Positions 10,032 to 21,233 of a stretch of DNA of 35,206 nucleotides are shown piece after piece. Where the stretch lies: the NCBI RefSeq assembly GCF_000344685.1, contig NW_006920414.1:1742803-1778008 (forward strand). Reading direction: 5' to 3'. Made by a program: the position numbers and the translations under genes. Numbering within the stretch: the stretch's first letter is position 1; every line of letters begins with the position of its first letter. The notes under the pieces are model-generated. The model made no database searches and was not told the origin of the DNA. It worked only from the letters and a program-made list of their open reading frames with translations. This stretch comes from Gloeophyllum trabeum ATCC 11539. Its lineage: Eukaryota; Basidiomycota; Agaricomycetes; Gloeophyllales; Gloeophyllaceae.

Positions 10032-11036
10032 ATGAAACTGATGCTCCGGCCAGAATGGCGGCTGAGGCCCCTCTCCTCCTTCCTCGGCTTCCTCGACATT
10101 AAGACAGGCGTCGTCGTCGCCCTCCTCTTCGCTGTAAGTGTCGTTCGCGACGTCCTGCTCGTCATCGCTGACGTTCCACAGCTCTTCAACAAAGTCACCG
10201 GTGTCTATGGCCTGCTCGCCTTCCTGATGGGCGCCGGCGGGTCCCTCGCCCAGCTGAGCATGTACGTCTACTCCGTGCTGGGCCTCGTCGCCCTCACATG
10301 GGGGCTCAAGGCCGTCCAAGAGGTACGCTTGCGCATTCATGTTTCTTCCCTTCACCCTAACCTCGCCGCGCAGGAAGACCCCAAGCGCACGCTGTACTTT
10401 GCGCACCTCTTCTTCGCCGACCACATCCTCTCCACCGCCTGGACCGTCTTCTTCATCGTCGTCTGGTGGGTCTACACCCCGCATGACGGCGCGCGCCGCA
10501 TCAGCTCGCCCGCGCAGGAGGACATCATCCACCGCTCCGGCATCAACGTCACCATGTCCCCCGAGGACCGCACCGCCGCCGCCCAGGCCATCTGGAACAA
10601 GGAGAAGGGCCCCGCGCTCGCCATCGTCATCCTCGGCTGGCTCGCAAAGGTGCGTACCCGTCCACCCGTATCGCACAATGACTGACCTGGAGCGCAGATC
10701 TACTTCGCGCTCCTCCTCTACTCCTACGCGTCTCACCTCCGCAAGGGCTCCTACCGCTCCCTCCCGCTCTCGCGGCCCAACCCCGCCGCGCCCACACCTG
10801 CGTACGCCGCTCTCCCCGACGAAGAAGAGGGCGACACGATCGACGAGTTCTACCGCCTCCCCCTGCGCGCCCGGCCCAGCAGCAAGGCCGACGCCAGCAT
10901 GCCCGACGAGGTCCTCTTCGACGAGGACGAGGACCGCCATTCCAAGTTCGCGAGCACGAGCGCGAGCACGACGGAGGAGAGTACCACGGGCGGCTCGGAT
11001 GGCGAGGACCACGTGCAGATGGGTGTCCGGCGGTGA
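10032..11036 (+). CDS. KEI1: Inositol phosphorylceramide synthase regulatory subunit Kei1
   Basis: Four exons give 285 aa: 10032-10133, 10182-10322, 10374-10649 and 10698-11036, with very short introns (48, 51 and 48 nt), all phase 0. The protein opens with RPLSSFLGFLDIKTGVV and then LFNKVTGVYGLL, the Kei1 family pattern, and has about four hydrophobic segments (around residues 20-45, 55-80, 100-125 and 160-185). A hydrophilic acidic, Ser-rich cytosolic tail of about 110 residues follows, longer than in yeast Kei1. Kei1 is the essential Golgi partner of the IPC synthase catalytic subunit Aur1, which makes the fungus-specific sphingolipid inositol phosphorylceramide. The tail contains DEEEGD and FDEDED runs, possible sorting or regulatory segments. 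Confidence 0.88.
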
Positions 11037-11451
11037 CGCGGGGAGGAGGGGCTTTTTCGTACATACTACATACGCACTCGTCTATCTACACACATTGGTG
11101 ATCAATCCATCCGCTTTGTTTTGTCGTATCATCCATTCCTTGTATCGTAGTCGTAATCGTTCTTCTCTGCATTGGTCGGATCGGTTGCATGTTTCCGTCG
11201 CTCATACTTAATAATCATACCTGGAGGCTGTAGGTGGCTAGTCTCCCAACCCGGCGAGTCCACTCCATCAACAAACGTACTTAGATTACCGCTATGATAC
11301 CTCTATTCTTGTGTATATATACATAATGCCTGGAGTAGCGATGCGTGTTCGTGAGTAGATCTAGCCTGTGCGTATCGATGATAATAAATATGGAAGATAA
11401 CGTGCCCCACACATGCCCCTCTTAAATTCCCTCCCCTCCCCGCCTCCCCGC
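11037..11451. other. Convergent 3' region
   Basis: The Kei1 and MFS genes converge here. AT-rich words such as ATAATAAATATGG near 11383 could serve as polyadenylation signals on either strand. No gene was seen. Confidence 0.5.
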
Positions 11452-13117
11452 TCACGCCTTCCACGACCCGGTCTTGGCGACCTGCCGCTGCCTCGCCCAG
11501 ACCAAGAACGCCGTGCCAATCAGACAAACGATGCCCGAGAACACCGCCGCGCCCCAGTACGTGCCCCCGCCCTGGCGCGCGATGATCGCGCCGATGACGG
11601 GCGAGCCGAAGAGCCCCCCGAAGCCCACGACGAAGAAGGACATGCCGATGCGGATGCCGATCGTCGCCATGTCCGCCGTGAGCGACGCCGTGCCCGCTGG
11701 TATAACTGCATCGCAAAGATATCATGTTAGCATCGACTACGGTAGGAGGGGGAGGGGGGAGGAAGGCGTACCGGAGACGTAGGTCCCGCTGAAGAACCCG
11801 AACACGAGCGCGTACACGACGACGCCCGCGGGCGTGTGCACCGCAAGGAAGATGAATATGAGGACGCTCGTCACGAAGCACGCGGGGATGAGCACGTTCA
11901 GCGGGCCGACGTAGTCCGCGACGAAGTTCGGGACCACGCGCCCAAAGAGTGATGCCGCGTTCAGGAACGCCAGCGAGTAAAACGCGATGTTCTCAGAGAT
12001 GCCCTGCTGGATGGCATACTGCTGCAGGACTGGAACGGCGAGGCGTTAGCGGCTGCCGTGAAGGGGAACCGGTATATACGCACAGAAGAACGGGAGGTAG
12101 ATCCCGAAGAGCACGAAGAAACACCCCACGACGTATATCGAGTACGTCACATCCTTGAACATCGAGAAATCCAGCACGGCGCCGTGCTCCCTCCGCGGCA
12201 GCCTCGTCTTCAGCAAAAAATTCCCGACGAGCAGGCACCCTAGGACGACGAATCCCGTCGCGCGCACCGCCCAGCCGTACCCGATGTTCGGGTTGTTCGC
12301 GAGCTTGTTGAGCATGATCGGGAAGACGATGCCGCCCGTGGACGAGCCCGACGCGAGCACGCCGTTTGCGAGCGCCCGCCGCCGGCGGAACCAGTGCGAG
12401 ATGCACGAGATGGCAGGGACGTAAAGCAGCCCAAACCCAAGGCCTAAGCCAACGCCTTGGGCTAGGAGAATCTGGTAGTATGACTTTGCTAAGGATGTCA
12501 TCATTAAGCTATGGATGGGATTAGTTTGGGGTGGAGAGGGAGAGTGTAAAGTACTCACCAGAATACGCTGAGGACGGAGCCTGCGAAGACTAGGTGGCGC
12601 ATGTAGCCCTTGTCGAAAAGTCGACCGGTGAGCATGCCGCCCCAGAATATGAAGGCGAGCTGTAAGCTGCCTATCCATGTAATTGCGGAGGCAGAGTAAT
12701 CAGCCAACTGGTGGGTCTGATAATAATCTTGATAGACTCCATAGGCGTTGATATACCTAGGCAAAACCCATATTAGTATTAGACTTGAGGACTATATTGA
12801 AATCAGACCGCCCACGAACGCAGTACGAATCCACCGGCACGATTGACTAGGAGGGGGACAGCCACTCACCCGAAAGTCGAAAACGAAACCAGCCAGGATC
12901 CAACTACCACGCTCCATGCTTGCCATCCGCCGTCTGGGAAGTCGTAGTCGTAAGTGGGGGGTGACGCCGCTTCCGCATCGATTTCCTTCGTCACCGTTTG
13001 CTCCTTCTCTTCGTCCTTCTGTTCGTCCACATCGCCCACAGATTGCCTTCGCTCGGTGTCATTCTTCTCGGTAGCAGTCTCCGTCGTTGAAGGTGCGTAA
13101 GAGGTCGTCCCGTTCAT
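11452..13117 (-). CDS. MFS transporter, monocarboxylate (SLC16-like) type
   Basis: Five exons give 460 aa: 13117-12870, 12756-12559, 12508-12084, 12029-11772 and 11705-11452. Introns are 113, 50, 54 and 66 nt, all GT-AG and in phase. After a hydrophilic Ser/Glu/Lys-rich N-terminus of about 65 residues comes the family start motif PDGGWQAWSVVVGSW in transmembrane segment 1, then FGVY/INAYGVYQDYY. About 12 membrane spans are expected in the usual two six-helix halves. The charged loop HWFRRRRALANG between helices is the MFS signature region. Related fungal proteins (Mch type) are named after monocarboxylate porters, but several transport other solutes such as riboflavin, so the substrate is not predicted. 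The upstream Met at 13195 is ignored, since the model start gives the family-typical N-terminus. Confidence 0.9.
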
Positions 13118-14907
13118 GGTCGTCCTGGGGCGTTGGAGGCAGGATAAGAGGGGGACACAAATACCGTCCACCTGGCCCTTTGAAGCCCAGGGCAAATCCC
13201 AAGAATTGGTAGCGATGTCAGAACTACTCGGTCCCCGGCATCGTTCTTACTAAGATCCCATCAATGATCAATGGCCGATGACGGCTTCTCCGAGATGCCA
13301 GTCACCGGCGCTCGTTTTCGTGCATCACCGCTCGCACTGTGTACGATAGAAAATACGAAACATACCATTTACATGCAGAGCAGGTAAGAAAGCTGAATTT
13401 ACGGTTGTTTTACCGTCGTACACAACGTCCGCTGAGTCGATCAAAGCCAGATCTCGGGAAACGAGCGGTGTGAGATCGCGATGCCGCGGCATGTTTTCTT
13501 GCGATCTCGTCGGATGAACGCCGTCTCAACTTCGACAGTTCAAACGCGACGGCCACAAACTGTAACATGCTTGACTTCAATGGACCGCCTCTGTTGCGCA
13601 TATGTGACATTTACATGGAACCACGTAAATTTGAAGCGCGCCTGTAATTCTTTTCCTTGCAAATATCTATATATTTTTGGAAGGGTTGTGACGACTATCT
13701 AAAGGTGCGTGCCGCACGCAATATTGGGCGTCGTATGACTGACTCCTGGCTAGGGACGGTAATGACGCCACATCGCAACTGAGTTCTCTTACTCAGAGAA
13801 AAGAACCCGTGGGAAGTGAGTACTCGGGGCGGACTGGCTGATATGGAGAAGGAATAGGACTCGGGTTGAACCAATAGAAATCCCTCAATGGATCGGTGAC
13901 GTTTACCCAGTTCCTTCAACGCTTACCTGCTAATGTTAATCAGCAGATTGCAACAGTATCGACCAGGACCTGCTGCTTGATCTTTCCATTCGAGATATCT
14001 ATTCATGACATGATACTGACGTCGTTTATAATAGTCGCCATACTCTGGCCGTTATTCGTTGGCGGATCGATAGACGAAGGTCATATGCAGTCGGAATATC
14101 TCGGAGGATCGCACGGTTATGAACTTAACGAGCTCCAACCACGCAATGGCGACCGACGAGTCGCCCCTCGCGGCTCTCCTCATTCGTCGCGTTCGCGGAC
14201 GCGTTCTCCGGTGCTTCCTCGCATCCGAATCATGCTGATGTCCCCATACCTGTCCCCGCCTCGCAGATGAGGAAGGCGGCTACGTGCTCTCGAACAGACA
14301 TTCGCGACTACGGCTTTGTATACAGGACCTCCTGAGTCGATTCCGGTTCGGTAACCCAATGTATCACCAATCAAGGTAAGCATACTCAGGATTGCTGCGG
14401 CCCTGCCAATCCGCGCGAAGACTGCGATCGGCTCGCACTCGCTCCTTCTCGCGAGCCTGACGCTGCAGAGAAATCTGGAATATCTTACGCCGCGTATTAT
14501 CGATGGAGAAGGGCTATCGATTGCACACCGCACAAGATACTGCACTTACATTGCAATCTGCGTGGAATGCAACGGGGCATAAAAGGCAGTATGTGACACA
14601 CCTTGCTAGATGACTAAATATAACTGGAATCTCACTGGTAAATCAGGGTGTGAGCACAATGCTCAAGGACAAAAAATGAAGGTCATGTTGGAACGGTAAC
14701 AGTCAAACAATGCCAGTATTCAAACAACAGTTTTTCTGAGTGATGTTATATCCCCTTACGAGTACAAGTTGATACAAAACAAACAAGTCCAAGCAAAAAC
14801 CATACAGACATTTGGTGACTACTCCACTCAGATTCTATTCGCCACAAGCTACGCATGATCAATTGATCGTGCAGAGTCGAGAGGCGAAAGGAATAGGAGG
14901 ATCCCCC
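13118..14907. other. Gene-poor spacer
   Basis: No family-level product was recognised in this stretch. The longest frame (13896-14270, +) includes a hydrophobic run (ILTSFIIVAILWPLFVGG) but no supporting splice or family evidence. The adjacent right-hand part (14760-14907) is the 3' flank of the U2 gene. Confidence 0.5.
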
Positions 14908-15086
14908 GACAACACAAGCCGCTAGTGCAGTAGCAAGGTCATCAAACCCCCGAGTTGCAAGCAGAGCTCGAGGAGCAAGGGCGGCAAAAATTAGATAACC
15001 AAAAATGAGGGCGGTGCCCTCATAATAGTGGTTAAACTATTAAGAACAGATACTACACTTGATCTAAGCCAAAAGGCCAGAGTGGT
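14908..15086 (-). ncRNA. U2 spliceosomal snRNA
   Basis: The minus strand carries the near-invariant U2 5' domain: GGCCTTTTGGCTTAGATCAA, then GTGTAGTATCTGTTCTTA. The branch-point recognition GTAGTA is at 15056-15051. It continues with a stem IIa whose arms AATAGT/ACTATT differ from the metazoan arms by compensating changes, a perfect stem IIb (GAGGGC-ACC-GCCCTC, about 15022-15008), and two candidate Sm sites (ATTTTTGG at 15006-14999 and AATTTTTGC at 14992-14984; the second aligns best with known spacing). A 3' hairpin GCTA-CTGCAC-TAGC has a loop like the U2B''-binding loop. The 5' end was set about 10 nt before GGCC by analogy. The 3' end is uncertain by about 10-15 nt. U2 pairs with the intron branch site in the spliceosome. 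Confidence 0.9.
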
Positions 15087-15113
15087 AAGGAATCAAGACT
15101 GCTGGAGGTGCAC

Positions 15114-15121
15114 TTATATAA
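15114..15121 (-). promoter_or_regulatory. TATA box of the U2 gene
   Basis: TTATATAA on the minus strand lies about 28-35 bp upstream of the inferred U2 5' end. This is normal TATA spacing for RNA polymerase II. No separate snRNA-type proximal element was recognised. Confidence 0.65.
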
Positions 15122-18100
15122 CGGCGAACCTGCGCACGGACCCCTCTGCTTGGTTGAAGAGACTTCGACGAACGCGAAGTCAAATTAAAGGAGGCCTGAA
15201 TCCGGCCAGATCCGAGTCAACCTGTGCGACCACGTGTGCAGTGATAGATGGGATGAATTTGATGTCGAATTTGAAGGGTCTCCATACAACGTGATGTATG
15301 TAACGACCATGAGATTCGGTGAATGCAGCAGTATCCTGAATCCAGAGTACGTATGCGTGCGGGAAGATTCATATCACAGCTCCAGAGAGTGCTTGTAGGC
15401 AATTGTCCCCTCTCCACAGACTTCCATTGACCTTTCACAAAAGCTCGAATAGTACGCACCGATCATGCTCAACCAAATCCTATGCTGACGATACCCTTGC
15501 TATACTCACCAGCTGAACGGTATGCAAGGCGGGGCAATATTACACAAGATGCCCGGCACGATGTTCATATTCTAAACTGGGGCAATAGGTGGGCATGTAC
15601 CAGATGGGCGCAAGACATTCCGCCGGTTGCTTTTCATGCCCGAGGAGACTCAGCAAATATTAGCTCAAACGCGCAGGGTGCGATGATCTGACCCTTCATT
15701 GTCGTGTGGGCCAGGTAATGCAGGTCGTGCCTCCGTACGGCCAATGATCGAATCCTAGTTCGAATATTGTCAACACTTTATTGATCTAGGACATCCGTTA
15801 GTTCTCGACGTCGACCAGCACGCGATACTCAACGCTCACCACCGAGGAGCTCGACGGGTCCTTTACGTTCACGGGAGAAGCACAATCTCAACTTCAGCGT
15901 GGGGCACTAGTCGCGTAACTCGCTATAATACAAATTCTTATACTGCATCCGCTCCGGACTTCCTCTCCAAATCGTTTCATTAAACCTGCCTTTGGCAAGC
16001 CATCCAACCCGACGTGCAAGTAGGTGGACAGGATGTCCTCCGGCGGGGTCTTTCAGGTATTCCTATGGCTCGCTCACGACCTGTCGGACGTCGCCGCTGA
16101 TTTATTACTGTTAGCAAGCATTAATGGATTCCTGCGCATACTCCCTTGCTCAATCATTCTATTGCTGGCAGCTTGCGTGTACTTGCCATATCCACATTCA
16201 TACCTGCAGTCTGCCAGCAGGCGAGCGCACGGCGTGTGAGTTGATGTCATTACATGCATAAATGGAATGGTACCAATGATTCGCGGGCTATCTCTTCCCC
16301 ATCAGAGGATCGTGCTCCAGCACATCGCTACTACTCTCGAACCCGTAATGCAGCAAGCCTTCTTGAGGATAATCACGGTCATCGTTACGATGAACTTCGT
16401 GTGGCTTTGTAGTTCCAACAGCATTGCATCGCGAGTGCCTGGCTGTTGTAGCAGGAGCAGTTCTACTGTGCCAGCCCTAATTTGGGATGCGAGGAGGAAT
16501 CCAGGCTTCCCACCCGCTCGAACCGAGTTAATCTTATCGCCCCGCGTTGGACGACTACCCTTGGTAATCTGCTTCTCGCTCGGACCCTTTCCTTCCCCGG
16601 ACCTGCGACCACGTTACACCCTTGATTTGTTCTCAAGGCGATCACCAGACTTTAATGCCTAAATCATAGGTGGCGGCATAGTCAGTCGTTCATCGTCCTA
16701 ATTCTCTTCCGGAGCCTGGAGGTGTTCACAATCTTGTCAGCTTCGGGTCTGGGCCTGAATGCATAGCCGAGGATTTACGGCACCACTCTTCTGTACCACC
16801 GTGCTTTGCGCATTCGGAGGTCGTGCATACTTTTTCATGGCAGGACGCGCAATTTGACCAAAGATAGCCCAGCTTGTCCCTCGAACTTACTCGCGGCTGG
16901 AGCATGGTGGAGGGTAGAGCGGTTGACAGATGAAAAGGAATCGATAGCGGGCTCTGAAACCGGTAAGTCGTTCATGAGACGATCGAAAAGTACGAAGGCA
17001 TACCTCTATGTTGTACGCGACACATGTAGGGCAGGAAAGGAACACATTCCATGTCGTTTCCGTCAGAAGCAGTACTTCGTCGATACTCACGAGAATCCTC
17101 CTGGAACCAAGCGGTGGGGTAGAGCGTTCTCTGCCACGACTGCAGATACACACGGCGGGTCGCCTGCAGTGTCTTGTGCATCATCACTTACGAAGCTGAG
17201 GAAAGGGAAGTAGAGGGCGAGGGCAGCCGACAGGATGTACGCATAGACAAGAACAGCCGAGCAGATAAAATTCTTGACCCATCTGGACGACATCGCGACG
17301 TTTGGGACGACCACTCGGTCGCCGGCGACCCACATGCAGACGAGAAATATGGGCCTTCTGTATTACAGCGTCCGAGACTAGGTGAGGATACCGGTAGCCA
17401 CACCGTCGCCTACCTTCTGTATATTTACGGAGCCGCACCGAGGCTCAAGTATAAGAGTCTGATCACGAGCTAGCCGTTCGAAATCCCCCAGACGGCATCA
17501 AAGACCCACTCGAGGAAGAGCGCCTTTGCAATATTTATCGAGTCGCGTTTACGCTCCGTGCCATGCTCTTCGGCCCAACATGGCTACGGGGCTTGCACTA
17601 GGGCGGCCTTCAGTCTATCGAGCCCTGTGGTGGGCTGACGAATAAGTGTTCAATATTCAAATATTGGAATGCAAAATGAAGTTTATGATTCGCATCGCGA
17701 TAGGTCAGATTTGAGAGATGACTTCGACTCCAAATGAAAACTTACACCACAGAGTCGGTCACCGCAATAGTATGTACACACGCCAGGCTAAAATAGCAGA
17801 GCTGGTACCGTCAACCCCTGGCCCGATATAGCGGTAGCAAACTCTTGCCAGTGTAGCCTCGTTGAACGTTCTTTCCGGTTATCGGGTGCTTAAACGCTAT
17901 CACCTTTCCATCAAGGGACATCCTCCTCAATTAGATCCAGATTACGGATGCACCGCGGCTGTCAGGGTAAATGCCACTTGTTTCAAGTAGGCTGGGACCT
18001 CTGGAGGCTCAGCACGCACGAGCGCAGCCAGGACTCTACATGTGTGACTGGCAGCACGGCCCGTCTGTCGAGCCTTGCACACAAGAATTCCTAGATAAAG

Positions 18101-20219
18101 CCGGATTTGGGAACGACTGAGGGAACATATGACGTTACGTCGTGTGACCCTTGCTTTGCAATTCCCCCTGGATGGTGCCAATCCAAACCTTTCTGTCTTC
18201 TGGAAGTATCCAAATTTGAGCCGAATCCTTCCGAATCGACGTTGAAACGCCAGAGGATAGACGCCGTGAAAGAGCGTGACACCCAAGCCTCATAACAGTG
18301 CGAAGGCCAGCAAACGTGGACCTGGGTGAAATATAGATCACAACATACCCAGGATCGATTGAGCGGGATGACGGTGGTTCTGGTGCCTTCAAGGATCTCC
18401 GTGTGAGTCTAGATGAACAAAGTTGTCTGTTAGTATTAGGGCGTCTGACTCACGGGCACGTGCACCCAACTCTTCGCCGACGAACGACTATTCAACGGAA
18501 GTGTGTCAGTCGGTGTGCTTGAGGAGGAACCGTACCATGTGAAAATACTACAATCTCGGCCGCGGACTGTGACACAAGGTGACGGACTACAGGCAGATCG
18601 TGAGGATCCCTCTATATAGTACTCCAGTGCGGGCTGCGTCGCCATTGCATGCATCGCAGACAAAAATCAGCAAGGACTGGGTGATAGAGGCCCGCACACC
18701 CAGTCATCCTCCTCATTCAAGGCAGATGGTCGCGATCAAGTCAGAAGTCAACGGAATTCGCGAAGTGCGCTGCAAGTCAAGGTCAAACACACCGAGAGTC
18801 ACTTGACACAGTATGCCTTGAGGTCGCTGTGGGTCCTTCACGAGGGCCAGCTATATGTTGCTGCGTCTCTTCATACTACGTTCATGCCAGACTAGGACTG
18901 CAAGCAAAGACTTGAACTTCATCCGGGTACAACTGACATGTTCAGCCAGAAAAGGAGTGCCATCCAAATAAATTTGGCTCGCTGATGCCATGTGCATATC
19001 CACGGCTTGGGAGATATGGAGTGGTGGGGAGACCGTCATCCGAGATATTAATAGCGTCCGACGGCATATGTACAAGGGCAGGCAGACAGCCAGGTAATCT
19101 GTCTTGGATAATAGGACTACGCCGTAAGAGGTGCAAACCAGACGGCGCAAGTGCAGATCCTCAGGATCGATATCAAGAAAGCCAAGAGAGAGTCGGGGCG
19201 TAGGAGATGCTGCGCGGCGGGGTGACGCATTTCTGTTCGGTTGCTTTAACGTATCTAGGGCGATATGGATGAAGAGTGTTCATCGATCGAACTAAATTGT
19301 TCAGCGAAGATATATGCGACGCAAACGGAGGTTAGTCTGGGTCAAACCAATCAAGAGGAATAGATGGACATCGGAAAGACAAGTCAGGGTGGCGAAGTCA
19401 GCTGACGCCAGCAGATGAGTGTGACTCTGAGCGGCCAACAAACGTTTCCTCGATCTTTGACAGGCCTCGGAACGAAGGGGCGTTGGGCGCCACGCAACTC
19501 GCGTGAAGTCATGTCAGTTATGCAGACATGATGCTCGGTCAGTACAGCTTAAGTCCGTAAGAAGGCGGCACACGACGATAAAGCGCCCGAGACTACTCAC
19601 AGTACTGTCGCCGATATCGTGATCACCTAGAAAGAGTTGATCCCTCGTCAAATGGTAATCATTGCAATCGTCAATCAGGCGCCAGAATGACGGTGTCATG
19701 ACCGGACCGACGTACCGGGAAGGCAGCCATTTGCATCTATCCTCTAGACATAGGTGCGATTTCACCCTTCTCGTATCTTTTGTGCCCGGCAGGGCCAAGA
19801 TTGCCTTGCTGGGATTCGATGGAATGATTTGTGAAGGGTTGGACATCCCGATTATTTTTCCGGAGATTTGATAGACGAATGTGGCTTGCATTCCCAAAGG
19901 TCGGCGGCTCTACCGGACGAAATGGCCTTGCTACCAAGGCCATCCGCGCGGGATCGGGACGTATGGAGCCAGGTGCATTGCGGGACCACACCTTTCTCGA
20001 TCACAGGGAAACCATGATGAATCAAACGCTGTTTTCACCACCGGCTGAACTGCCATTACAGCATCTAGATAGAAATTACCAGCACGATTCCATCGCTGCA
20101 GTCGTCCTGTTCATTAGAGCAGACATTAGCAAGGAAAGAAAATAGACCATCTTTCTCAAGGAACCAGCCACGTTACCTTCGGGAGTTACACTTGGTCTAT
20201 CCATGATGCAGTCTGAAAG
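15122..20219. other. 5-kb stretch without a convincing intact gene
   Basis: No long frame with a recognisable product was found on either strand. Scattered consensus donors (GTAAGT/GTGAGT) occur on both strands at slightly above chance density, but I could not connect them into a phased gene. Short frames at 18100-18400, 18430-18660, 18850-19150 and 19510-19990 have no family motifs. This may be decayed genes, an unrecognised intron-rich gene or old transposon debris. Confidence 0.4.
15798..17745 (-). other. Possible decayed membrane-protein gene fragments
   Basis: Several minus-strand pieces look coding, but they are not joined by a clean model. At about 17640-17470 a frame of about 55 codons with one internal TAG includes RDSINIAKALFLEWVFDAVW. 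At 17335-17180 a hydrophobic stretch includes SSRWVKNFICSAVLVYAY. At 16600-16310 there is an open frame of about 90 codons without a Met. At 16070-15907 a 51-codon piece ends ERMQYKNLYYSELRD and stop. A consensus donor (17743, GTAAGT) and an acceptor (TTCGTCAG near 17633) bound one intron. The arrangement faintly recalls the start of fungal wax-synthase-like (MBOAT) proteins, but catalytic motifs were not found. Chance open frames remain possible. Confidence 0.2.
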
Positions 20220-20220
20220 G

Positions 20221-20228
20221 CTATATAA
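20221..20228 (+). promoter_or_regulatory. TATA box upstream of the Cys-rich gene
   Basis: CTATATAA on the plus strand lies about 145 bp before the chosen start codon of the small Cys/His-rich gene. A consensus intron GTAAGT...CCGCAG at 20317-20370 ends exactly at that ATG, so the leader is probably spliced. Confidence 0.5.
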
Positions 20229-20370
20229 GAGGTGCATGGACGGGAGCAGCCTCAGCAGTGGGACAAAAACCCTCTTCAGGGTCTGCCTCTTCTTCTATCG
20301 CCCTCGAGAATCCGTCGTAAGTCGGTCCTCTGCAGTCGATGTGCTCAAATGATCCAAGGCGGCCCCGCAG

Positions 20371-20710
20371 ATGTGCTACAAGATCATTCAGTACGTTGAA
20401 TACAGGTGTTCGCACCAATATCCAACCAGGGAGCAGATAGTATGTTTTCTGCCGACTGTTTTCATCAGGCGAGGGATCAACTCCAGGACAGGTCGACTGC
20501 AACAGTCGCAACTGTCGGCTGAGCAGTCTGCATAGGTCGGACGCACACGACTGCCCTTCAATTTGTCGACAGGAGTGAGTTTTGGGTGGCTGCGCCCTTC
20601 TGTATCTTGTTACTGATCACTCGCGTAGACTATTCGAAGATCAACATCTCGTCATGGACGAGGTACGCGGGCCATGCGATAGATGCAGAGGCAGGCCGAA
20701 CGGGGCTTGA
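20371..20710 (+). CDS. Small Cys/His-rich protein, unknown function (77 aa)
   Basis: Three exons give 77 aa: 20371-20439, 20492-20574 and 20629-20710, with introns of 52 and 54 nt, both GT-AG and in phase. A probable 5' UTR intron is at 20317-20370. Cysteines fall at 2, 13, 26, 31, 44, 48, 67 and 70, with His at 15, 37, 42 and 57. The spacing is C13-x-H15, VDC26-x4-C31, H37, C44-x3-C48 and C67-x2-C70. Paired C/H spacing with no signal peptide points to an intracellular metal-binding (probably zinc) fold rather than a secreted disulfide protein. I have an impression of similar MC-x-x-I...DC...C...H small proteins in other Agaricomycetes but cannot confirm a named family. An in-frame upstream ATG at 20236 would add 27 residues if transcription began earlier. 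The end lies 523 bp from the convergent PAF1 gene. Confidence 0.6.
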
Positions 20711-21233
20711 AGATATGATGAACCCGGAAACAGAGGATCTGTAGATAGCCCATGGTTCATATAATGCAGACTCATGCACACTGACTCCGATAAGGGCGAG
20801 CGGAACGTACCAAGTGCACAGGCTACAGTTCCCTCTATTGACAATTCAGACTGCGTCTGCGAGAGTGACATTCAGGCAGCAATGGGCACGCGTTTGTACG
20901 CATTCTTGTCACGTGGTGCCTACGTCTACGCTGGGGTTGTATCAGAATAGAACTGCTAATAACGAACGGACCATGAGCAAGGGATTCGGGAGGTAAGGTT
21001 TCATACACTTACGAGTACTAGGACGCGTCTGAAGCCCACGCTGCAGGGTGTGTCTGTAGCCTTCCCGATGCACAGTCCGTACCCGCACAGACGCCGAAAT
21101 GAAAATCGCCCGCTACATTACACACCTTTCACTGCAAAGTTGTCAGAAGTCACAAGGGGGATTGGCTACACATGTGCCACTATGTACGTAGTCATGAGGA
21201 AATAAGAGCAGACGAGCTACGAGAGTGGGAGCG

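Noticed and set aside
9555..11012. 485-codon minus-strand frame across KEI1 and the eIF4E2 first exon
   Set aside because: It is the antisense of KEI1 exons for most of its length. Only the segment below 9866 is real, as exon 1 of the cap-binding gene.
13896..14330. Possible small secreted protein or mating-pheromone precursor
   Set aside because: A hydrophobic run and DVPIPVPAS-like words occur in different frames, but there is no C-terminal CaaX box and no supporting splice structure.
20221..20511. 96-codon minus-strand frame over the Cys-rich gene
   Set aside because: The plus-strand model has phased consensus introns, a TATA box and patterned cysteines. The minus frame has no motif.
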